Part shown: one piece after another, positions 33,514 through 39,808 of the stretch
Numbering within the stretch: position 1 is the first letter of the stretch
How the letters are laid out: each line of letters opens with the position of its first letter
Origin: a virus
Virus record (IMG/VR): IMGVR_UViG_3300036832_000330
Location: 29,648 to 93,647 of that record
Length of the DNA stretch: 64,000 nucleotides
Strand: one strand, 5' to 3'
Made by a program: the position numbers and the translations under genes
Notes under the pieces: generated by a model
Seen by the model: only the letters and a program-made list of their open reading frames with translations
The model's database searches: none
Told to the model about the DNA's origin: nothing

Positions 33514-33814
33514 GCCAGTCCCGCTCCAGGGGGGAGTCGCTCAGGATACGGGGTGGTTTCCCACGAATCCAGACGCCTGACGCGTAGGCATGATGTTTTT
33601 TCCTGAGCATGATACCCAGGCCGTGCCGCCAAGGAGGAGTGATCTCTCGGGTCAGGGCTACGGAGAGCCGGCGTTGCCAGGGGTTGGGCTGGCCGCTCCA
33701 GAAGTAGAAAATCGACCAGGACTTGGTGTTGTCAGGAACTGAGGAAGCGTCGGGGAGGTGGGGTAGTACCCAGTCGTTTTCCTCTGGGTCTCGGCTGTCG
33801 GGGTGGATCTCCAA
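33461..33814 (-). CDS. Hypothetical protein, 117 aa, start uncertain
   Basis: 117 residues if it starts at the TTG at 33814, which lies 83 bases inside the gene upstream. There is no better start until an ATG far inside. It contains YFWSGQPNPWQRRLSVALTR and a C-terminal helix. The long overlaps on both sides are unusual here and suggest either a mis-placed start or a frameshift relation with the 33732 gene. Confidence 0.45.
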   Translation of the reverse strand: MEIHPDSRDPEENDWVLPHLPDASSVPDNTKSWSIFYFWSGQPNPWQRRLSVALTREITPPWRHGLGIMLRKKHHAYASGVWIRGKPPRILSDSPLERDWHDAVARASDLESGVERN

Positions 33815-33920
33815 GAGCTTTTTCGTTCTCTTCCAGGGCCTGGTCGATCTGGGCTAAAAGAGCGTCGATCCGCTCATTCAGCACCGGGGCTTTTTTGGGC
33901 GGATCGCACTTCTTCGCCAT
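33732..33920 (-). CDS. Hypothetical Lys/Pro-rich protein, 62 aa
   Basis: Sixty-two residues: basic start, a short helix (LNERIDALLAQIDQALEENE), and a basic proline-rich tail (PPRQPRPRGKRLGTTPPPRR). It overlaps the following gene by 83 bases in a different frame. Function unknown. Confidence 0.45.
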   Translation of the reverse strand: MAKKCDPPKKAPVLNERIDALLAQIDQALEENEKALGDPPRQPRPRGKRLGTTPPPRRFLSS

Positions 33921-33922
33921 GG

Positions 33923-34405
33923 CTACTCAATGCTCCCCCAGCCGCCTTGACCGTAGGGGTAAGCGTTCAGGACGGCGTTGATGTATCGCCCAGGAGACTC
34001 CACCCGCTTGAAGCGGTTCCAGATCCTGGGGGGCACGTTGGAGTAGTGCCAGGGTGTGCCATCGCGGAAAATGACCTCCAGTTGTTGCAGGTTCCGGGAG
34101 TAGCGCGCCTGGAGGGTCCGGGGTCTAGGAGGGTTGATCGTCCTGGTGGGCCAGTAGTAGTCCCAGGCCGGATCCGGGGTGGGGCCGAATGGCCCCTGGG
34201 TGCCGTGTGGCTCCTCGTCGGAGACCAGGGGGAAGTCCTCAGGCCGCACGTACTGGGGGTGCAGCTTGAGCATGGCGTTACGGGCGCGCTCCTCCCGTGC
34301 CTGGGAGTAGCTGTCGTAGCCGCGGGCCTTCTCCCGCTCGTTGCGGACTGCGTAGTAGCTGATGTCCCTCCGGGTCGCTTCGGCCCGGATGGACTCCCTG
34401 GGCAT
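33923..34405 (-). CDS. KTSC-domain protein, 160 aa
   Basis: 160 residues. The N-terminal half is helical and charged; the C-terminal 60 (NLQQLEVIFRDGTPWHYSNV, PPRIWNRFKRVESPGRYINA, VLNAYPYG) match the KTSC domain, a small fold (strand-strand-helix with F-Sx-G-xx-I/F) often found beside lysyl-tRNA synthetase or in phage proteins and thought to bind nucleic acid or ligand. Its partner here is unknown. Confidence 0.65.
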   Translation of the reverse strand: MPRESIRAEATRRDISYYAVRNEREKARGYDSYSQAREERARNAMLKLHPQYVRPEDFPLVSDEEPHGTQGPFGPTPDPAWDYYWPTRTINPPRPRTLQARYSRNLQQLEVIFRDGTPWHYSNVPPRIWNRFKRVESPGRYINAVLNAYPYGQGGWGSIE

Positions 34406-34408
34406 TGG

Positions 34409-34717
34409 CTAAGGCGCGGTCAGGCCAGGGAGGGAGGGCCTCATGACGGGCACCTGTGCCCCGGCGCTGTTGGCTACGAACGCCTTCTGGTCGGTCCAGC
34501 CCCCGAAGGGGTCGGTGGCGTTGACCGTGACCCAGTTGCCGGGGCTAGCCAGGCCGGGGTAGGGCGGGATCGAGGTGGTCATGTTGATGAGGTCGAAGAT
34601 CGGCCCCACACCGGGGAACACGGTGTTGCCCACATACGGGGTACCGGGCGGGTTGGGGGCAGTCGGTACCGATCCGCCGCCTTGTGCCGTCCAGGCCCGC
34701 CAGTCCACTACGCCCAT
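34409..34717 (-). CDS. Hypothetical Gly/Pro-rich protein, 102 aa
   Basis: 102 residues, low in charge, rich in Pro, Gly and Thr (TAPNPPGTPYVGNTVFPGVG), likely beta-structured or extended. It could be a virion-surface protein by composition. The ATG lies one base after the stop of the zinc-finger gene. Confidence 0.55.
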   Translation of the reverse strand: MGVVDWRAWTAQGGGSVPTAPNPPGTPYVGNTVFPGVGPIFDLINMTTSIPPYPGLASPGNWVTVNATDPFGGWTDQKAFVANSAGAQVPVMRPSLPGLTAP

Positions 34718-34718
34718 G

Positions 34719-35018
34719 TCATCCTTCTTTCACTCGCTTGACGGGTGTGCCCTTCAGTCGGGCCAGATTGGCTCGGACGAGGTACAGATCCTTCAGCACC
34801 TCATCGATGATCTCGATCTGCCGGCCTGGGTCGGTCTCCTCCATCATCTGGCTCAGACCGCCCAGGACGTTCCTGGTCCGATGCTCCCAGGACAGCATTG
34901 GCTCCTTGGGCTTGACGGCTCGGGCCGGATGCTCCTGGTCGAAATGTGCTTGCACGTCGGCGTCGATGGCGGTGTTGCACAGGTAGCAGAACCCGTGGGC
35001 AACCTGAGCATCGGACAC
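34719..35018 (-). CDS. C2H2-like zinc-finger protein, leaderless, 99 aa
   Basis: Ninety-nine residues from the GTG at 35018, chosen because TAGGCT (35026-35031, minus strand) ends seven bases upstream; an earlier GTG at 35060 lies inside the promoter repeat. CYLCNTAIDADVQAHFDQEH is a C2H2-type finger (CxxC-x12-HxxxxH). The C-terminal half is helical (IEIIDEVLKDLYLVRANLAR). A likely nucleic-acid or protein-binding regulator. Confidence 0.6.
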   Translation of the reverse strand: MSDAQVAHGFCYLCNTAIDADVQAHFDQEHPARAVKPKEPMLSWEHRTRNVLGGLSQMMEETDPGRQIEIIDEVLKDLYLVRANLARLKGTPVKRVKEG

Positions 35019-35025
35019 GAGATCC

Positions 35026-35067
35026 AGCCTAGGTGGCCGGGGTGGCGCGACCTGGGGCACCTAGGCT
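35026..35067. promoter_or_regulatory. Divergent leaderless promoters with inverted repeat
   Basis: AGCCTAGGTG (35026-35035) and CACCTAGGCT (35058-35067) are a 10-bp perfect inverted repeat. Each arm contains a TAGGCT hexamer facing outward: minus strand seven bases from the GTG at 35018, plus strand six bases from the GTG at 35074. The design is the same as at 6732-6775. Confidence 0.7.
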
Positions 35068-35073
35068 TGGGGC

Positions 35074-35343
35074 GTGTCGATCCCATTCTCAACCCAGCAG
35101 TTTGAGAAAAAACCAAACCGGAAAATGCCCCGGACTACCGTGCGTTTAGACAAGGTCGTTGCTACTCAAGGGAAGCTGGACTCGGCCAAGGTGCAGAGCA
35201 TCGCCCAGAGAGGGGCTGATGACGGCACTGATCCTCTGGTAGCCCCGTTCCGGGGCAAGTACTACGTCCTCGATGGTCACCACCGGGTGGCTGGGGCCAT
35301 GGAGCGCGGTGACACCAAGATCAAGGTCAGACGGGTCAAGTGA
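35074..35343 (+). CDS. Tagged ParB/Srx-like domain protein, 89 aa
   Basis: Eighty-nine residues, leaderless GTG start. It begins MSIPFSTQQF, a diverged form of the MSxxALNxEQF tag, followed by a minimal ParB/sulfiredoxin-like domain: TVRLDKVVATQGKLDSAKVQ, then YYVLDGHHRVAGAMERGDTK. The GHHR-A motif is the nucleotide-binding core. It starts the plus-strand accessory operon. Confidence 0.65.
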   Translation: MSIPFSTQQFEKKPNRKMPRTTVRLDKVVATQGKLDSAKVQSIAQRGADDGTDPLVAPFRGKYYVLDGHHRVAGAMERGDTKIKVRRVK

Positions 35344-35561
35344 GAAAGGTTAGCAAGGCGAAGCTTCTCGAGGGCCGCACCCCACGGGCCACCAACATCA
35401 GCCAGTTCTACGACGGGGCCAACGGCTCTCGTCACCCTGGTGACTGGCCCAGCCTCCTACGCCGGTCCTGGGAGCTTCGCTACGGCCAGACCCAGCCCTA
35501 CCCCTACGGCCCGGACAATGTCCAGAGTCCGGGATCCAGAGCCAGCCAGTACACAAGCTGA
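35340..35561 (+). CDS. Hypothetical protein, 73 aa
   Basis: Seventy-three residues from a GTG overlapping the previous stop. Basic N-terminus (RKVSKAKLLEGRTPRATN) and Pro/Tyr/Ser-rich C-terminus (YGQTQPYPYGPDNVQSPGSR). Probably unstructured in part. Overlaps the GNAT gene by one base. Confidence 0.55.
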   Translation: MRKVSKAKLLEGRTPRATNISQFYDGANGSRHPGDWPSLLRRSWELRYGQTQPYPYGPDNVQSPGSRASQYTS

Positions 35562-36085
35562 TGGCAAGCAGACGCCGCCAACGGGCTAAGACGATGGCCC
35601 GTCAACGTGAGAACGTGCTGGTGATCCATCCCAGTCACACCGGGATTCCTGGTGGTGTAGGTGAAGCCCTGCACAAGGTGGCAGCCCAGGAACCTGATGT
35701 CAGATTCGGCTGGCGGAAGAGGGATGAGCACGAAGCAGTAATCCACGCTTCGATTCCTGACGCTGACGAGCGTGCCGGGATCGGGCACATGACCTGGCAC
35801 GCCGGTCCTGCCAAGCCCGAACGCGTCAGGACGAATAGGTATGGTGAGGAAGTCCGTGATCCTGCGGTGGGTCAGGGTGAGATCGATGAGCTACACGTCG
35901 ATTCGGCCTATCGTCGGCAGGGCATCGCCTCAGCCATGTGGCACGTCAGCCGCCAGTTGCTGCCCTACGTCGCGCCTGAGCATTCGCCTCACCGGACCAA
36001 GAAGGGTGACGCCTGGGCGCGGGCCGTGGGAGGCCCTCTGCCCAAGCAGCAAGAAGCCGCCTGGAACCCGCTGAGGGACGACTGA
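35561..36085 (+). CDS. GNAT-family N-acetyltransferase, 174 aa
   Basis: 174 residues. IDELHVDSAYRRQGIASAMW is the GNAT motif A (strand 4 plus the acetyl-CoA pyrophosphate loop R-R-x-G-I-A). The C-terminus HSPHRTKKGDAWARAVG, then PLPK, is shared with the tagged GNAT at 37609, so the two form one phage subfamily. It has a basic N-terminus instead of the tag. The acceptor (protein, nucleotide or antibiotic-like compound) is unknown. Confidence 0.8.
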   Translation: MASRRRQRAKTMARQRENVLVIHPSHTGIPGGVGEALHKVAAQEPDVRFGWRKRDEHEAVIHASIPDADERAGIGHMTWHAGPAKPERVRTNRYGEEVRDPAVGQGEIDELHVDSAYRRQGIASAMWHVSRQLLPYVAPEHSPHRTKKGDAWARAVGGPLPKQQEAAWNPLRDD

Positions 36086-36609
36086 TGAGCGTGGCCCTGG
36101 TCGCTATCGAGGGTGTCCTGGGGGAGAGCAGTGTCCTCCACGGCTTCTATCCCATCGTGGACGGGGTCAAGCTGGCCCACGCCTTGCGCTCGGGCTACCG
36201 GCTGTTCTTCAGCAGCGTCCAGGCCGGCGCGGAGGCGGTCGAACATTGGCTGCATATCAACGGCATGACCCAGCCGGCCTTCTACGAGAACTTGATAATC
36301 AGGGACTCAAGATGGACCGATTTGTCCGATTCTCAGCTTCGGGCAGAGCATGCTGCTCACTTGAGGCGTCTGGGGGTCGACCTGGGCCTGGTGGTGTCGG
36401 GAGACCCGGCCACTGTCCTCCTGGTGAGTGAGATGGGTGTGCCATCGCTGCTGTTCTCCAACCCGGCCTACCGCTGGGGGGAGTACCGGCCTGACCGCAA
36501 GAGGCTGCCCAAGCCCTGGCAGGACATCGATAACGAGATGGTCCGACAGATGGAGCTAAAGGCCGGTGATCCCCGGCTCTCTGACGAGGAACAGGTGGAG
36601 CGCATATGA
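36085..36609 (+). CDS. HAD-like protein lacking the catalytic aspartate, 174 aa
   Basis: 174 residues. The start (VALVAIEGVLGESS) follows the HAD motif I layout (hhhhDxDGTL) but has Ala-Ile-Glu in place of the Asp nucleophile region. SGDPATVLLVSEMGVPSLLF resembles motif IV with its following strand. A pseudo-phosphatase or binding protein is likely. It overlaps both neighbours by 1-4 bases. Confidence 0.6.
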   Translation: MSVALVAIEGVLGESSVLHGFYPIVDGVKLAHALRSGYRLFFSSVQAGAEAVEHWLHINGMTQPAFYENLIIRDSRWTDLSDSQLRAEHAAHLRRLGVDLGLVVSGDPATVLLVSEMGVPSLLFSNPAYRWGEYRPDRKRLPKPWQDIDNEMVRQMELKAGDPRLSDEEQVERI

Positions 36610-36833
36610 GCATAGGTGCCATCAGTGAAAAGCAGTTCAACACCCAGAGGTCGCTCCTGGCCCAGGGCAACTCGGATGAGTTGGCTACCCAGGTGCGCGG
36701 TACCCAGACCATGACCTCCAATATCTTTCGGCCCTCCTTCTACCATGACCTCACCACGGTGCGCGGCATGCCCTCTGGCACCCAGTTCAAGATGGGGGGA
36801 GCGGGTGAGGAAGAGGGAGAAGAGGGGATGTGA
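36606..36833 (+). CDS. Tagged small protein, 75 aa (MSIGAISEKQF)
   Basis: Seventy-five residues. The N-terminus MSIGAISEKQFNTQRSL is a variant of the shared tag. The rest is mostly polar, ending in a Gly/Glu tail (GGAGEEEGEEGM). With little beyond the tag, it could be a stand-alone adaptor. The stop overlaps the start of the next tagged gene. Confidence 0.6.
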   Translation: MSIGAISEKQFNTQRSLLAQGNSDELATQVRGTQTMTSNIFRPSFYHDLTTVRGMPSGTQFKMGGAGEEEGEEGM

Positions 36834-37612
36834 GCCAGCGCGCCCTCAACGCGGAGCAGTTCGGACGTACCGCCTCCCAGGTGGGATACGAGGAGGGTCG
36901 GAGCAGGCCCGATTTTCGTCGGTTGAGTGAGGCTCATAAGGCCAAGGGCGGCAATGTCGCAGATGCCTGGACACCTCATATCCAGGGGCAACTCTTCGAC
37001 CCGGCTGAGCTTCCTTCGATCCCCGCCCACCACCAGCTTCCTGAGCAGTTCGCTGCTGATCCCCAGACGTGGTTCCATGCTCGGGTCATGAAGGAGGCCC
37101 AGCCCAAGGCCCCCAAGGGGGCAGGGGCAGAGGGCTTTCACGCCGGCACCCGGCTCTCAGCCATGCAGCGTCTTCGGTTCAACGTCAAGCGCAGGGGCCT
37201 GAAGGAGGGCCTGGTTGGTCGCGTGTTCCCGCTACGGGCTACTGGGGACTTTGAGGAGGGGTTCCAACGGGAGCCAGAACCCACCAAGAACCCCTTCCGA
37301 AAGGGTCCGGGCAGTATCCGCCACACTGGCCTGGGCGGGGCCGAGAAGGGCTATCGGTACAAGAACGCGGTGGAGGACGAAGGCTCTATATCCATAGGTG
37401 CCCCCCAACGGGCCGGCTTCCTGTCCACCCACAAGGAGATGGTGGGTGCTGCCAAGGCCCGTGGTGAGTATGTCCACCCCAACGTGGAGTGGGCTGCCAA
37501 GCATTACCCCGAACACACCGGAGAAGTGGCAGCGCGCTCTGAGCCGTCCCGGTATTGGTCGCCTCCCGTGACAAACGAGCAGCAGTTCTGGCCTGGTCAG
37601 GGGTACAAATGA
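36830..37612 (+). CDS. Tagged protein with possible ADP-ribosyltransferase-like region, 260 aa
   Basis: 260 residues from a GTG. MSQRALNAEQFGRTASQ is the tag. QGQLFDP occurs at about 53-59. Residues 100-235 contain GFHAGTRLS, followed later by a strand with SISIGAP and PNVEWAAKHY; the FHxGT-like start and late Glu resemble some mono-ADP-ribosyltransferases, but the match is weak. Lies between two other tagged genes. Confidence 0.5.
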   Translation: MSQRALNAEQFGRTASQVGYEEGRSRPDFRRLSEAHKAKGGNVADAWTPHIQGQLFDPAELPSIPAHHQLPEQFAADPQTWFHARVMKEAQPKAPKGAGAEGFHAGTRLSAMQRLRFNVKRRGLKEGLVGRVFPLRATGDFEEGFQREPEPTKNPFRKGPGSIRHTGLGGAEKGYRYKNAVEDEGSISIGAPQRAGFLSTHKEMVGAAKARGEYVHPNVEWAAKHYPEHTGEVAARSEPSRYWSPPVTNEQQFWPGQGYK

Positions 37613-38055
37613 GCCACCAGGCACTCAACCCGGAGCAGTTCCAGATGTTCAAGGCCAACCCGAAGGAGATGGGTGGTCGACCGACTCATACCGTCGAGGC
37701 ATGGGCACCTGAGCATGTTGGCACCGACTGGGCCAAGGCCCGCCCTGAGGAGCGGGAGCATTATGCCGGCTCAAGCGCGGACCCCGGTCATCGACCCATG
37801 GGATCGATCTCTTGGCACCACAAGACCGGTGAGATCCTGGGCATGTACGTTGACCCTGCACACCAGCGTCAGGGTGTGGCAACGGCTATGTACCGCCATG
37901 CTCATAGTGTCGCTACCGAGACCAGGGGCGTAACGCCACCACGGCACTCCTCGTTCCGTACCACCTCTGGGGAAGCCTGGGCGCGCTCTCTAGGGGAGCG
38001 TCTACCGAAGCATTTGCAGCTTCATGGGACTCTCGGGGAATGGCAGCCGGCGTGA
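37609..38055 (+). CDS. Tagged GNAT-family N-acetyltransferase, 148 aa
   Basis: 148 residues from the ATG at 37609, overlapping the previous stop. MSHQALNPEQFQMFKANP is the tag in its fullest form. ILGMYVDPAHQRQGVATAMY is GNAT motif A with the R-Q-G-V-A loop. HSSFRTTSGEAWARSLG and LPK match the GNAT at 35561. This is the clearest case of the tag fused directly to an enzyme domain. Confidence 0.8.
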   Translation: MSHQALNPEQFQMFKANPKEMGGRPTHTVEAWAPEHVGTDWAKARPEEREHYAGSSADPGHRPMGSISWHHKTGEILGMYVDPAHQRQGVATAMYRHAHSVATETRGVTPPRHSSFRTTSGEAWARSLGERLPKHLQLHGTLGEWQPA

Positions 38056-38531
38056 GCCATGATGCGCCCTGGGGTTACGACAAGTGGACCCACACGCAGG
38101 TCATCCCCAAGCCGCCTCCGATCCGGTGGAGGTGGCACTTGGGGCCGGTGGCCCCGAAGCAGCACCAACCCATACCTGGGTTCCCAGGAATCCCATATAC
38201 AGGAAATGAGGACGTACTCATGCAACTGACCGCTGACCAGCAGGTTGAGCTTTCCATCAGCGGACAAGACAACTATGGCAACCCGGTGAATATCACCGGC
38301 AATACCTCCTGGTCTTCCTCCGACACCTCGATTGTCTCGGTGAACATGACCGACTCCTCCCACGCCACCGCAACCGCCGTAGGCCCCATTGGCTCCGCGG
38401 CAGTGACGGTCACCAACGATGTCGACCAGGACGGGACCGGCGACTTCATCGGCAGCCTTGCCATTGACGTGGTGGCCGGGAACATGACCGAGATCACCAT
38501 CACGGCAGGGACGCCCACCACCAAGCCGTAA
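38052..38531 (+). CDS. Protein with Big2-like Ig domain, 159 aa
   Basis: 159 residues from a GTG overlapping the previous stop. After a Pro/His-rich N-terminal part, residues 57-159 (LTADQQVELSISGQDNYGNP, TSWSSSDTSIVSVNMTDSS, ATAVGPIGSAAVTVTND) form a Big2-type Ig-like domain. An internal ATG at 38220 would give only the Ig domain. Such domains decorate virions, which agrees with the view that this block contains virion-borne proteins. Confidence 0.65.
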   Translation: MSHDAPWGYDKWTHTQVIPKPPPIRWRWHLGPVAPKQHQPIPGFPGIPYTGNEDVLMQLTADQQVELSISGQDNYGNPVNITGNTSWSSSDTSIVSVNMTDSSHATATAVGPIGSAAVTVTNDVDQDGTGDFIGSLAIDVVAGNMTEITITAGTPTTKP

Positions 38532-39808
38532 TGCCTAAGAAGGGCCGCAAGGCCACCCGTACCACACCGGGGTTCACCGGGCCGTTCAAGGGCAATGCCC
38601 AGCAGGGCACGCTCTTCGACGTGGGCACTCTGCCCAAGACTGGTGACGAGATCGGCCCTCGTGGCTACAGCCTGAACCGCTCTCGCCAGTTCCAGGCCAT
38701 CTTCCAGGGCGTCAAGGGCACGATAAAGCCCGGTACGAGGTATGCCTTTGGAGCAGAGGGTCCGAAAACCCACATGTTCATCAAGCATGTAGCTAGAGAT
38801 CCGATGGATCCAGAAGCTGGGACTCGCCCTGCCGTAGAACCTAATCAGCACCCCTTCGGGCCATCTCGGGTGCCTCTGCCTCCCCCGGAAAAACGTAACG
38901 CTGCTACTAAGCACATCCAACTGGCACAGAGCCTGGAGCGAGCTAAGTCCAAGTTGGTGGACACCCTGGCACGTTCCACGGTGGACCCGGAGTCGCTCAA
39001 GGGTCTGTCGGAGATCTCCATGCAGCCCGAAAACCCGGAGTATGCCGGCAGATACCACGGCCCGCCTCATCGACAACACACCTCCATCCAGTTGGCCGTC
39101 ACCAAGGAGTCACCCGAAAAAACCTCGTGGCCGACTGAGGATCGGCCTGACATCCCGTTCTCCTATCCCTCTGATGTCAAGCGCCCTGAACAACGAGGAC
39201 CGGTTGACCCTCACTCAGAGATGACCCTCCTGCACGAACTGGGTCACCACGTTTCGGCCATGACCGAGAGACCGTCATCCGAATACCGTGATCCTAGACA
39301 GATGGGAACAGAGGAAGGATTTGCCGACGCTTTTGCCGTAGGGCACTACCGGGAAGATACTCGCACCGCTCGTTGGCATGGGCGTATCGATCCCCGCGAA
39401 CACACCTACCTGGGCCGTGGTGGCCCCCGTGACTGGCAGAAGTTCTCAGTCAGCCCCATATCCCAGTATCGACAGGCTCTAGGGGCGCAGAACGTCCCTC
39501 CTGACAAGGGTGAATCTCTGGAGCGTGGCGCTATCCAGGAACGACATGAGCGACCCATGCTGGATGAGTACCTACCTGCACACCAGCAGGTCTTCAGCAC
39601 TCGCATAGAGGGATGGTCGAGCCGTGGTGCTACTCCCGAAGAACATCGGGCAGGGGTGTACAAGAAGGCGCGCCAGATAACCAATACGCGAACCGGTAGG
39701 TTCAAACAAGAGCGGCAGGAGGTCAAGCGTCGCTGGGGCGTGAACCGTAACTCAGCCTTCCAGGGATCACAGTGGGCGGGTGGGGATGAGGAGAGCAATG
39801 AGCGTTGA
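38531..39808 (+). CDS. Zincin metallopeptidase-domain protein, 425 aa
   Basis: 425 residues. LLHELGHHVSAM (His235, Glu236, His239) with MGTEEGFADAFAV about 22 residues on (Glu261/262 as third ligand) is a gluzincin signature of the kind seen in toxin-like and polyvalent phage proteins. AQQGTLFDVG at 24-32 repeats the QGxLFD string of the 36830 product. The N-terminal 200 residues and basic C-terminus are unassigned. Substrate unknown; a host protein cleaved early in infection is one possibility. Confidence 0.7.
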   Translation: MPKKGRKATRTTPGFTGPFKGNAQQGTLFDVGTLPKTGDEIGPRGYSLNRSRQFQAIFQGVKGTIKPGTRYAFGAEGPKTHMFIKHVARDPMDPEAGTRPAVEPNQHPFGPSRVPLPPPEKRNAATKHIQLAQSLERAKSKLVDTLARSTVDPESLKGLSEISMQPENPEYAGRYHGPPHRQHTSIQLAVTKESPEKTSWPTEDRPDIPFSYPSDVKRPEQRGPVDPHSEMTLLHELGHHVSAMTERPSSEYRDPRQMGTEEGFADAFAVGHYREDTRTARWHGRIDPREHTYLGRGGPRDWQKFSVSPISQYRQALGAQNVPPDKGESLERGAIQERHERPMLDEYLPAHQQVFSTRIEGWSSRGATPEEHRAGVYKKARQITNTRTGRFKQERQEVKRRWGVNRNSAFQGSQWAGGDEESNER

